Assembly: GCA_937911235.1 (NCBI GenBank)
Contig: CALDPN010000191.1
Location: 1 to 33,300 of the forward strand
DNA: 33,300 nucleotides
Direction: 5' to 3'
DNA from: an uncultured Bacteroidales bacterium
Lineage (GTDB): Bacteria > Bacteroidota > Bacteroidia > Bacteroidales > Paludibacteraceae
Under the pieces are notes generated by a model, which was not told the DNA's origin, searched no databases, and worked only from the letters and a program-made list of their open reading frames with translations. How positions within the stretch are numbered: position 1 is the first letter of the stretch; each line of letters opens with the position of its first letter. Positions 1 through 7,853 of the stretch are shown here, in pieces. The position numbers and the translations under genes were made by a program.

Positions 1-1233
1 CTATTTCTGAACATTGGCGAAAAGCAGATTAGTTTGGAAGACGATGCTCAGAAAAAGTTTATAAACAGAGCTATAGAGAGCGGTGCAGCCATAGTCTATT
101 CTGACCACTACAAAGAGGCAGAAGGAAAGGTCATTCCAAACCCTGTCATTGACATTCAGACAGGCAGCGTCAGAGACGATTTTGATTTCGGTTCCATAGT
201 ATGCATATCACCACAGGCAATAAAAGATTATCTTTCAACCTACCAGAAGGAGTACCTTATAGGAGGATTCTACCAGTTCAGGCTTTTTGCACAGCGTAAC
301 TTCCCTATTGTACGCATTGCCGAAATGTTATACACAGTAAAAGAAACGGACAATCGCACATCAGGACAGAAACAGTTTGATTATGTAAATCCAAGAAACA
401 GAGACAGCCAGATAGAGATGGAACAGATCTGTACTGAGCATCTGAAGGCTATTGGAGCATTCCTGACACCTGACAGTTTTAAAAAGGTTGATTTCAGCGA
501 CAGTACCAACATTGAAGCATCTGTTATTATTCCTGTCAGGAACAGGGAAAGAACCATTGCAGATGCCATAAACTCCGTATTGGAACAACAAACCAGTTTC
601 CCATTCAATCTGATTATAGTTGACAACCATTCCACAGACAGCACCACCGCAATAATAGACTCCTTTTCAAACGACAGCAGGGTTATACATATTATACCAG
701 AGCAGGAGAATCTGGGCATTGGAGGTTGCTGGGATTTAGCTGTTCGCCATCCGGAGTGCGGTAAATTTGCCATACAACTGGACAGCGACGATATCTATAG
801 CGGGCCAGACACTATACAGAAGATTGTAGAGAAATTCCATACAGAGCAGTGCGCCATGGTTATAGGCAGTTACAGAATCTGCAATTTTGCGCTGGAAACA
901 CTGCCACCAGGCATTATTGACCACAGAGAATGGACAGACGAAAACGGTCCGAACAATGCCCTTAGAATAAATGGTCTGGGTGCCCCGCGTGCATTCTACA
1001 CACCTGTTATTCGGGAGATTGGCTTTCCTAATGTCAGTTATGGCGAAGATTATGCCGTAGGAATAGCCATTTCAAGAAGACATAAGATTGGACGTATCTA
1101 CGATGAATTATATCTGTGCCGCCGTTGGGAAGGTAACAGCGATTCATCACTCAGTCAGGAAAAGATAAACGCCAACAACCTGTACAAAGATAGTTTAAGA
1201 ACAGCAGAACTACATAAAAGAGTGGGAAGATGA
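1..1233 (+). CDS. Two-domain family 2 glycosyltransferase, 5' end cut off by window
   Basis: The reading frame is open from base 1, so the gene begins outside the window and at least 410 residues are visible. The first visible part is the tail of one glycosyltransferase-like domain. A second, complete GT-A domain starts near base 520 with the motif ASVIIPVRNRERTIADAI, followed by the nucleotide-binding strand LIIVDNHSTDS and the metal-site region QLDSDDIY, a DxD-type motif (seen). Family 2 enzymes transfer a sugar from a nucleotide-sugar donor. Donor and acceptor cannot be read from sequence. Its TGA stop overlaps the next gene's ATG (ATGA, 1230-1233), so the two are probably co-translated. 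No membrane segment is seen in the visible part. The family is clear but the role is not; a link to the cell-wall genes downstream is only inferred from position. Confidence 0.85.
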   Translation, partial: LFLNIGEKQISLEDDAQKKFINRAIESGAAIVYSDHYKEAEGKVIPNPVIDIQTGSVRDDFDFGSIVCISPQAIKDYLSTYQKEYLIGGFYQFRLFAQRNFPIVRIAEMLYTVKETDNRTSGQKQFDYVNPRNRDSQIEMEQICTEHLKAIGAFLTPDSFKKVDFSDSTNIEASVIIPVRNRERTIADAINSVLEQQTSFPFNLIIVDNHSTDSTTAIIDSFSNDSRVIHIIPEQENLGIGGCWDLAVRHPECGKFAIQLDSDDIYSGPDTIQKIVEKFHTEQCAMVIGSYRICNFALETLPPGIIDHREWTDENGPNNALRINGLGAPRAFYTPVIREIGFPNVSYGEDYAVGIAISRRHKIGRIYDELYLCRRWEGNSDSSLSQEKINANNLYKDSLRTAELHKRVGR

Positions 1234-3404
1234 AACAGATACTGAACAACCTTACTGACTTTTTAAAAAAAGAGTGCGAAGTATGGCAAAAGGCCGATAA
1301 AGCTTTTCAAGACCTGAACAGTGTAAAGAGCCGCACTATATCATCGTCCGGATTGAGATTGCAATTCAACCCAAGCAGAATAGTATCTACAGCAGCCAAT
1401 ATCAGCAAAGAAGGTATTGGTAGTCGCGCCTGTTTTCTTTGTGAAGAGAACAGACCATCTGAACAAAGAGCCTATCCCATAAGTAACGATTACGAACTGT
1501 TGGTTAACCCCTATCCCATACTAAAAGAACATTTTACTGTTATAAGCAAAAAGCATCAACCTCAATCCATCAAAGAGAGTTTGCCCACATTTATTAAGAT
1601 TGCCACAGAACTGCCATCGGGATATGTAGTATTTTACAATGGTCCCCGTAGTGGAGCATCTGCCCCCGATCATCTGCATTTACAGATAGGCAGCAACGAC
1701 AACATACCACTGATAGATAAAATCTGCAACAATAATTGGAGTAGCAACAGCAATATATCAACAATATCGCCTTTTGGATTTCCTGTAACAATAGTAAGAG
1801 GAGAAAACATAGAAGAGATTGAATCGGTTATAGAGAGCATTCCTATTCTTGACGGAGAATATGAGCCGCGTCTAAACATCATAGCCTGCAACCACAACGG
1901 TACTGTTTACACAGCAATAATTAAACGCGGCAAACACAGACCTGCCTGTTATTATGCTGAAGGCGATGCAAAGAAACTGGTCAGTCCGGGTACTCTCGAT
2001 ATGTGCGGCTTAGTTATCACCCCAAGAGAATCCGATTTTGAGACTCTGACAGAGAAAGATATTTTATCTATATACAGAGAAGTTACTCCCGTACAGCCCA
2101 CACTGCAAGTAGGTATAGTAAACGGTGAGAAGATAGAGTTTATGCTGAACGGTAAATATTCCGATGGAAAAGCAGTTTTCACAGGAGAACAAAACGTTCA
2201 GATAACTGACGGTAAGATACTATGGCAGGGGGATGTTGTTGATACATTAGAACTTAAACCCACGTCTTTATCTTGTTCATTTACCCTACATAGTGTTACC
2301 ATAGGTATAGGATTTCACTGGGAACGCAACGAAGAACAGAACTTTACCGGCAACCTATCTTTTAAGTGCGACAATGGAACTATATGGGCCATAAACGGAA
2401 TATCGGTTGAAGAATACCTGGAAAGTGTTATTTCATCAGAAATGAAGCCCACTGCTCCGGCAGAATTTTTAAAAGCCCACGCTGTAATATCACGTAGCTG
2501 GGTTATAGCTCAATGTCATACTGCCCGATACACAAAACCGGAAACTGACAAAAAAGCAGACAACTGCTGTACAGAGAGCAACAAAATAATTAAATGGTAC
2601 GACCACGAGCAACATCCTTTGTTTGATGTGTGTGCAGACGATCACTGCCAACGATATCAAGGCAAGAGCAGAATAATAAATTCTGCCGCACGCAGAGCCA
2701 TACAAGAGACATACGGTGAAATTCTGACTCACAATGGTTATCTGTGCGATGCACGTTTCAGCAAATGTTGCGGAGGTATAACAGAAGAGTTTGAAAGCTG
2801 CTGGCAAGAGGAGCATCATCCATACCTGACAGTACTTAGAGATAACAGAAGCAATAGTGAATCTATCCCAGATTTACGAAACGAAGAGAATGCCAAAGAT
2901 TGGATTCTGGACAGACCTAAATCATTTTGCGGTAACGCAGATGGAAAGATTCTGAAAGCTTCACTCAACGGATACGACCTTGAAACTCCCGATTTCTACA
3001 GATGGCAAGTAGAATACACCGCAGAAGAGTTAACTGAATTATTCCACCAAAAAACAGGTTTAGATGTAGGCACCATTATAGACCTTAAGCCACTGAAACG
3101 TGGAGGTTCAGGCAGAATAATAGAACTTGAAGTAACAGGTACAAATAGTAGTATTGTTATAGGAAAAGAACTTGAGATAAGAAGAGCGCTTTCCCATACT
3201 CACCTTTATAGCAGTGCTTTTACAGTAAGTAAAAAATACGATGAAATGGGAAATATCAGCAAATTCATACTTAACGGGGCCGGTTGGGGACATGGTGTAG
3301 GACTATGTCAGATTGGCGCTGCTGTTATGGGCGAAAAAGGATATTCATACAAAGATATTTTACTGCACTACTATCCGGAAACAGCACTTAAGAACTGTTA
3401 CTGA
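1230..3404 (+). CDS. DUF4922 (HIT-like) - SpoIID/LytB fusion protein
   Basis: A 724-residue two-part protein. The N-terminal third resembles the GalT/Apa side of the histidine-triad superfamily. It has a CxxC pair (C68, C71), an NPYP motif near residue 93, and an HxHxQ motif (H148, H150, Q152), which in that superfamily forms the nucleotidyl-transfer site. The C-terminal half (about 370-724) is a full SpoIID/LytB domain: the EEYLESVISSEM segment places the putative catalytic Glu at E404, and the closing GWGHGVGLCQIGA motif lies at about 685-697. SpoIID enzymes cleave peptidoglycan glycan strands. No signal peptide or membrane segment is visible, which is odd for a wall enzyme. The start is ATG 1230, overlapping the upstream stop. 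The 3' end overlaps the convergent murU-like gene by 7 bases (3398-3404). The family call is solid; the reaction of the fused protein is not known to me. Confidence 0.85.
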   Translation: MKQILNNLTDFLKKECEVWQKADKAFQDLNSVKSRTISSSGLRLQFNPSRIVSTAANISKEGIGSRACFLCEENRPSEQRAYPISNDYELLVNPYPILKEHFTVISKKHQPQSIKESLPTFIKIATELPSGYVVFYNGPRSGASAPDHLHLQIGSNDNIPLIDKICNNNWSSNSNISTISPFGFPVTIVRGENIEEIESVIESIPILDGEYEPRLNIIACNHNGTVYTAIIKRGKHRPACYYAEGDAKKLVSPGTLDMCGLVITPRESDFETLTEKDILSIYREVTPVQPTLQVGIVNGEKIEFMLNGKYSDGKAVFTGEQNVQITDGKILWQGDVVDTLELKPTSLSCSFTLHSVTIGIGFHWERNEEQNFTGNLSFKCDNGTIWAINGISVEEYLESVISSEMKPTAPAEFLKAHAVISRSWVIAQCHTARYTKPETDKKADNCCTESNKIIKWYDHEQHPLFDVCADDHCQRYQGKSRIINSAARRAIQETYGEILTHNGYLCDARFSKCCGGITEEFESCWQEEHHPYLTVLRDNRSNSESIPDLRNEENAKDWILDRPKSFCGNADGKILKASLNGYDLETPDFYRWQVEYTAEELTELFHQKTGLDVGTIIDLKPLKRGGSGRIIELEVTGTNSSIVIGKELEIRRALSHTHLYSSAFTVSKKYDEMGNISKFILNGAGWGHGVGLCQIGAAVMGEKGYSYKDILLHYYPETALKNCY

Positions 3405-4144
3405 TAAAATCTGCGCACTATATCTGCAGCTTTATCAAGCATTTCAGGTTTACCTGCATCAACCCAATCAGATGGATTAGAATCTTCTGATGCAGATATT
3501 TTTAGCATATTGGCATAATCTATGTAAAATCCGGTTATGCCAAATTTATTTTCATTTACTGCGTTAAGATATTTCAAAACAGATTGTGAGACCACATGAA
3601 TACCCTGAAAAGCGTATGGTCTGCAAAGTGTATAATCAAAATCAGAAAATGCAGAACGAATTTTTCCGTCTCTGGAATCACGCCACCCTTTAAGATTTTG
3701 ATATTCGTCAAAATACAACTTACGTGCAGTTTCCCTATCCGCAACCACCATAGTCACATCGGTATTTGCTGCACAATGAATGTCATATAATTTGCGCAAA
3801 TCCATAGATGAAAAGATATCCACATTATGCAGTAAAACAGGTTTGTCGTTATTAAATAATGACAATGCCTTTCTTAAACCACCTCCGGTATCAAGCAGTT
3901 CTCCACTTTCATCCGATATACGGATATCCATACCAAAAGCCCCAAAACTATCGATGAAATCTACTATTTTATCTGCATAATGATGCACATTGATAACTAC
4001 CGTTTCCACACCTGCATTTTTAAGATGTAGCAACTGATGTTCAAGCATAGGTTTTCCGGCCACCTTTACAAGAGCTTTTGGTAAATCCTGAGTATAAGTT
4101 CCCAAACGACTACCCAAACCGGCAGCAAATATCAACGCATTCAT
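3398..4144 (-). CDS. murU: Sugar-1-phosphate nucleotidyltransferase, MurU-like
   Basis: A 248-residue nucleotidyltransferase of the NTP_transferase fold. It has the nucleotide-binding motif FAAGLGSRLG (residues 6-15), the conserved PKAL lysine at K23, a LLDTGGGLRKAL segment closely matching the ETGGG loop of MurU, and HNVD at the metal site. In Pseudomonas, MurU turns MurNAc-1-phosphate into UDP-MurNAc after AmgK has phosphorylated the sugar, bypassing de novo synthesis (known). Here its ATG overlaps the stop of the upstream AmgK-like gene by four bases (ATGA, 4144-4141), the same partner order, which supports this assignment over a generic mannose- or glucose-1-phosphate transferase. Substrate specificity is still inferred. 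The gene faces the SpoIID fusion tail to tail. Confidence 0.78.
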   Translation of the reverse strand: MNALIFAAGLGSRLGTYTQDLPKALVKVAGKPMLEHQLLHLKNAGVETVVINVHHYADKIVDFIDSFGAFGMDIRISDESGELLDTGGGLRKALSLFNNDKPVLLHNVDIFSSMDLRKLYDIHCAANTDVTMVVADRETARKLYFDEYQNLKGWRDSRDGKIRSAFSDFDYTLCRPYAFQGIHVVSQSVLKYLNAVNENKFGITGFYIDYANMLKISASEDSNPSDWVDAGKPEMLDKAADIVRRFYQ

Positions 4145-5580
4145 AAAACTGTAGTTATACCTAATTCTCTATGAGTAAGTTCCACACAAATTTCATCGGC
4201 AAAGACTGATTTCAAATATTCTGCCAGATGTTGAGCCGAATAGACAGAACGGTGCCTGCCTCCGGTACATCCAAAAGAGACCATCAAACTGGTAAAACCA
4301 CGCTTCACATATTTTGCTACTGCAGGTTTTACTATTGAATATACATTATCCAAGAAAATTTGAATTTCTCCTTGTTCTTCCAGAAAGTCTACAACCGGTT
4401 TATCTATGCCGTACAGCTTTTTATATTCATCGTACAATCCCGGATTATGCATAAAACGGCAATCGAAAACAAATCCGCCACCATTTCCGGAGTTATCTTG
4501 CGGAATACCTTTGCGATATGAAAAGCTGCAAATCTTTACAGTTAGATTACCATTCTGCTGCTCTGCCGGAGCAAACTGTGGCAAATTTACAAGTTTATGC
4601 AAAAGTTCCTCCAGATAAGGGTATTCAGGCATAGGCTTTTCCAGCAAACCGCGCAAATTCACCATCGCAGCCGGAATACTCTGTATAAAATGAGCCTTAT
4701 GTTCAAAATAGCCTCTAAATCCGTAAGCACCCAACACTTGCAAAGTTCTAAACAGGACAAAATGATCTAATCGTCTTAAGAAAGTATCTCTGTCTGTTTT
4801 ACGATATTTTTGAAGCGCATTCAAATATACATTAACCAGATGTTCACGTAAAGAAGATGGATAAGCAGCTCTTGCCTGCCACAAGAAAGAAGCCACATCG
4901 TATTCCACAGGACCTTTTCTCCCCCCTTGATAATCTATAAAGTAAGGTACACCCTCTTTTATCATCACATTACGCGATTGAAAATCGCGATACATAAATG
5001 TAGTACAGAAAGAGTCCGATGAATCCAGTAAAATGTCTGTCAGGCTATCAAAATCATCCTCTAAAAGAGACTCATTAAATTCTATACCGACAGCCTTAAA
5101 GAAACAGTATTTGAAATAGTTCAAATCCCACTTAACCATTCGCAAATCAAACGATTCCGACGGATAGCATTTTGAAAAGTCCAGACCTTCTGCACCTTTG
5201 AACTGCAAATCTGGCAATACCATCATCACCTTTTCCAGCATCGCCACCGATTGAGCAGAATATTCGCCGCTGTTTCTATCTACCGACAGATAATCGAAAA
5301 GCGATGTATCTCCTAAATCCTGAATAAGATAGACAAGCTTATCGTCCGAAACTGCTATCAACTGCGGCACAGCAAGTCCCTGCTTAAAAAAGTGTCGGCT
5401 TATTTCAAAAAAAGCTTCATTCTCCTGAACCGATGTTCCTTCAACACCAATAAGTGTATTATTTTCAGAATCATAAAGCCTGTAATAAACTCTGTTTGAA
5501 CCTGCAGGAGTAAGCTGATTTGCAGAATTCACACTATGACCTGTCACCTGAAAAAACAATTTTTCCAATCTATTATCCAT
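4141..5580 (-). CDS. amgK: AmgK-like sugar kinase fused to RapZ C-terminal domain
   Basis: A 479-residue fusion. Residues about 20-330 form an aminoglycoside-phosphotransferase-type kinase: the catalytic loop MYRDFQSRN (D199, N204) and the metal site FIDYQGG (D217) are both present. It matches AmgK, the anomeric MurNAc/GlcNAc kinase. Residues about 345-479 match the C-terminal domain of RapZ, including the GCTGGRHRS phosphate-loop-like motif. In E. coli this domain binds glucosamine-6-phosphate and RNA partners to control amino-sugar synthesis (known). The fusion suggests that kinase activity and amino-sugar sensing are coupled (inferred). The start is ATG 5580; an adjoining in-frame GTG at 5583 is possible. 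The gene overlaps murU by ATGA and is divergent from ampG. Confidence 0.85.
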   Translation of the reverse strand: MDNRLEKLFFQVTGHSVNSANQLTPAGSNRVYYRLYDSENNTLIGVEGTSVQENEAFFEISRHFFKQGLAVPQLIAVSDDKLVYLIQDLGDTSLFDYLSVDRNSGEYSAQSVAMLEKVMMVLPDLQFKGAEGLDFSKCYPSESFDLRMVKWDLNYFKYCFFKAVGIEFNESLLEDDFDSLTDILLDSSDSFCTTFMYRDFQSRNVMIKEGVPYFIDYQGGRKGPVEYDVASFLWQARAAYPSSLREHLVNVYLNALQKYRKTDRDTFLRRLDHFVLFRTLQVLGAYGFRGYFEHKAHFIQSIPAAMVNLRGLLEKPMPEYPYLEELLHKLVNLPQFAPAEQQNGNLTVKICSFSYRKGIPQDNSGNGGGFVFDCRFMHNPGLYDEYKKLYGIDKPVVDFLEEQGEIQIFLDNVYSIVKPAVAKYVKRGFTSLMVSFGCTGGRHRSVYSAQHLAEYLKSVFADEICVELTHRELGITTVL

Positions 5581-5601
5581 CACTTTTCTGTTTGTGTGGG
5601 T

Positions 5602-5628
5602 AAAATTAGTGAAAATTAGTGAAGATTA
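5602..5628. repeat. Tandem 10-base repeat between amgK and ampG, possible operator
   Basis: The unit AAAATTAGTG occurs twice head to tail (5602-5611, 5612-5621), followed by a partial third copy AAGATTA (5622-5628). The period equals about one helical turn. It lies in the only gap between the divergent amgK and ampG genes, just downstream of a possible amgK promoter. A regulator binding site is inferred, not shown. Confidence 0.4.
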
Positions 5629-5632
5629 TGCG

Positions 5633-5665
5633 GAAAGATACAATACTATTAACTAAATTTGCAAA
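5633..5665 (-). promoter_or_regulatory. Candidate promoter of the amgK-murU pair
   Basis: Read on the minus strand, TTTG (5665-5662) is followed after 21 bases by TATCTTTC (5640-5633), one base off the Bacteroidota -7 consensus TAnnTTTG. It lies about 50 bases upstream of the amgK ATG. It overlaps the plus-strand box proposed for ampG, so the two promoters may compete. Confidence 0.4.
5654..5661 (+). promoter_or_regulatory. Candidate -7 box of ampG (TAAATTTG)
   Basis: TAAATTTG fits the Bacteroidota -7 consensus, but no TTG is found at the expected upstream distance. It ends only six bases before the ampG ATG at 5668, so transcription from it would give a nearly leaderless mRNA. It could be a chance match in AT-rich DNA. 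Confidence 0.35.
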
Positions 5666-5667
5666 AT

Positions 5668-6945
5668 ATGAACAATAGAAATCAATCACCTTGGAGCTGG
5701 ATTCCTACTCTCTATTTTGCAGAGGGTTTTCCATACGTACTGATAGTTACGGTCTCTGTTATTATGTTCAAAAAATTGGGCATAAGCAATAGCGATGTAA
5801 CTCTTTACACCGGATGGTTATACCTGCCATGGGTAATAAAGCCTCTATGGAGTCCGTTCGTAGACTTAATTAAAACAAAACGTTGGTGGGTTACAACCAC
5901 ACAAATCATTCTTGGAGCAGGATTGGCAGGGATAGCTTTTTCTATACCGACATCTAATTTCCTACAATGGACATTAGCTATTTTCTGGATATTGGCCTTC
6001 AGTTCTGCCACCCACGACATAGCAGCCGACGGACTATATATGTTGGGATTAAGCGAAGGTGATCAATCGCTATTTGTAGGCATAAGAAACACTTTTTACA
6101 GAATAGCCAGTATAGCAGGACAAGGCGGACTGCTGATAGTAGCAGGACTATTAGAAAAATCCACAGGCACTGTACGCACAGCCTGGAGTTTAACATTTCT
6201 GATAGCTGCAATCATAATGATTCTTTTGGCAATCTTTCATATTAAGGTACTACCTAAACCAAACAACGACACACAGAGTGCCACATCTGCCAAACAATTG
6301 GCAATAGGTTTTATCCAGACATTCAAAACATACTTTTGTAAGCCCGACATAGTTACAGCAGTGTTATTTATTCTGCTATACAGATTTCCGGAAGCCCAGC
6401 TCACAAAAATATGTCCACTGTTTCTTATAGATCCGCTTGAAAACGGTGGTTTAGGGCTATCTACCGAACAAGTTGGTTTTGTACAGGGAACATTAGGAGT
6501 TATAGGATTGCTTTTAGGAGGTATTTTAGGAGGTACTGCCATTTCATGGAAAGGACTTAAAAAGTGTCTTTGGCCTATGGTGATAGCCATATCACTACCT
6601 GATTTGGTATATGTTTATCTTAGCTATTTCCCTACCGACAATATGTTCACAATAGGCAGTTGCATCTTTGTTGAACAGCTTGGTTATGGTTTTGGATATA
6701 CTGCCTACACCCTATTCCTGATATATTTTGCGCGAGGCGAACAACAGACCTCTCACTACGCTATAAGCACAGGTATAATGGCATTGGGAATGATGCTTCC
6801 GGGTATGATTTCCGGTCAATTGCAAGAGATAATGGGTTACAAAATGTTCTTTATATGGATTATAGCATGTTGCAGTATCACATTCATTGTATCTGCACTC
6901 ATAAAGTTTGAGCCCGATTTTGGAAAGAAAAAAACAGAAAAGTAA
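5668..6945 (+). CDS. ampG: AmpG-like muropeptide permease (MFS)
   Basis: A 425-residue multi-spanning major facilitator protein. The start SWIPTLYFAEGFPY and the segment TGWLYLPWVIKPLWSPFVD with the following KRWW closely match AmpG, the inner-membrane permease that imports anhydro-muropeptides (known). About twelve hydrophobic segments are visible. ATG 5668 is chosen because a frame-extending TTG at 5659 falls inside the candidate promoter box. The gene is followed after five bases by an amino-sugar kinase gene and is divergent from amgK-murU, which supports a role in peptidoglycan sugar recycling. The exact cargo (anhMurNAc, GlcNAc-anhMurNAc or peptides) is inferred. Confidence 0.85.
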   Translation: MNNRNQSPWSWIPTLYFAEGFPYVLIVTVSVIMFKKLGISNSDVTLYTGWLYLPWVIKPLWSPFVDLIKTKRWWVTTTQIILGAGLAGIAFSIPTSNFLQWTLAIFWILAFSSATHDIAADGLYMLGLSEGDQSLFVGIRNTFYRIASIAGQGGLLIVAGLLEKSTGTVRTAWSLTFLIAAIIMILLAIFHIKVLPKPNNDTQSATSAKQLAIGFIQTFKTYFCKPDIVTAVLFILLYRFPEAQLTKICPLFLIDPLENGGLGLSTEQVGFVQGTLGVIGLLLGGILGGTAISWKGLKKCLWPMVIAISLPDLVYVYLSYFPTDNMFTIGSCIFVEQLGYGFGYTAYTLFLIYFARGEQQTSHYAISTGIMALGMMLPGMISGQLQEIMGYKMFFIWIIACCSITFIVSALIKFEPDFGKKKTEK

Positions 6946-6950
6946 TATAT

Positions 6951-7802
6951 ATGATACTGATAGCAGATAGTGGATCTACTAAAACCGATTGGTGTGTATG
7001 CGATAGTACAAACAAACAGACTATTGTCAAAACTCAAGGCATAAACCCATACCACCAAAGCGTAGAAGACATTACAGAGATTATAGAAAAAGAATTTCTG
7101 CCACAAATAACAGAGACAGAAAAAGAATCCATATCACAAATACACTTTTATGGTGCAGGTTGCGCCACAGAAGTAAAATGCAACATAATTAAAGAGATAC
7201 TATCAGTACCATTCCCCAATGCTGAAATAAATATAGCCAGCGATTTGCTTGGCGCTGCACGTGCATTGTGTTGTAATCACGAAGGTATAGCTTGCGTAAT
7301 AGGCACAGGTTCCAATTCCTGCCTTTACGACGGCAAGAACATAGCAGACAATATTCCTTCTTTAGGATATATTTTAGGCGACGAAGGTAGTAGCGTTGCA
7401 TTAGGACGCAGATTATTAAGTGACTGTTTCAAAAGACAACTACCACCTGCCGTTTGTGATGAATTTATGTCTGAATATGGTTTAACAATGGAATCTGTTT
7501 TAGAAAACATCTATAAGAAGCCACTTGCAAACCGATATATGGCACAGTTCACCCCCTTTCTGGCAAAACACAGAGACGTGCCTCAAGTACATGAAATACT
7601 GATAAGTTGTTTTACCGAATTCTTTAAACGTAACGTAATAGCATATCACAAACCATGGTTACCGGTCCATTTTGTAGGTTCAGTTGCCACCATATTTTCC
7701 GAAGAACTTATAGAGACAACAGAATCTCTTGGTATGAAAGCCGGTACTTTCATACAAAATCCTATAGAAGGAATTGTATCGTATCACATTAGCAACATTT
7801 AA
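6951..7802 (+). CDS. BadF/BadG-type N-acetylglucosamine/MurNAc kinase
   Basis: A 283-residue ASKHA-fold ATPase. The phosphate-1 motif is DSGSTKTDW (residues 6-14), with GTGSNS and GDEGSS in the middle forming the phosphate-2 and sugar-binding region. This family includes eukaryotic-type GlcNAc kinase and bacterial MurK, which phosphorylate GlcNAc or MurNAc at C6 (known). It begins five bases after ampG and is surely in the same transcript, so it probably acts on sugars released after AmpG import. The neighbouring AmgK-type enzyme would phosphorylate at C1, so the locus may hold both routes (inferred). GlcNAc versus MurNAc preference cannot be told from sequence. Confidence 0.82.
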   Translation: MILIADSGSTKTDWCVCDSTNKQTIVKTQGINPYHQSVEDITEIIEKEFLPQITETEKESISQIHFYGAGCATEVKCNIIKEILSVPFPNAEINIASDLLGAARALCCNHEGIACVIGTGSNSCLYDGKNIADNIPSLGYILGDEGSSVALGRRLLSDCFKRQLPPAVCDEFMSEYGLTMESVLENIYKKPLANRYMAQFTPFLAKHRDVPQVHEILISCFTEFFKRNVIAYHKPWLPVHFVGSVATIFSEELIETTESLGMKAGTFIQNPIEGIVSYHISNI

Positions 7803-7853
7803 CATAGCCCCACACATCGTATATATACAAGTACTAACAAGAAACTACCAAAT

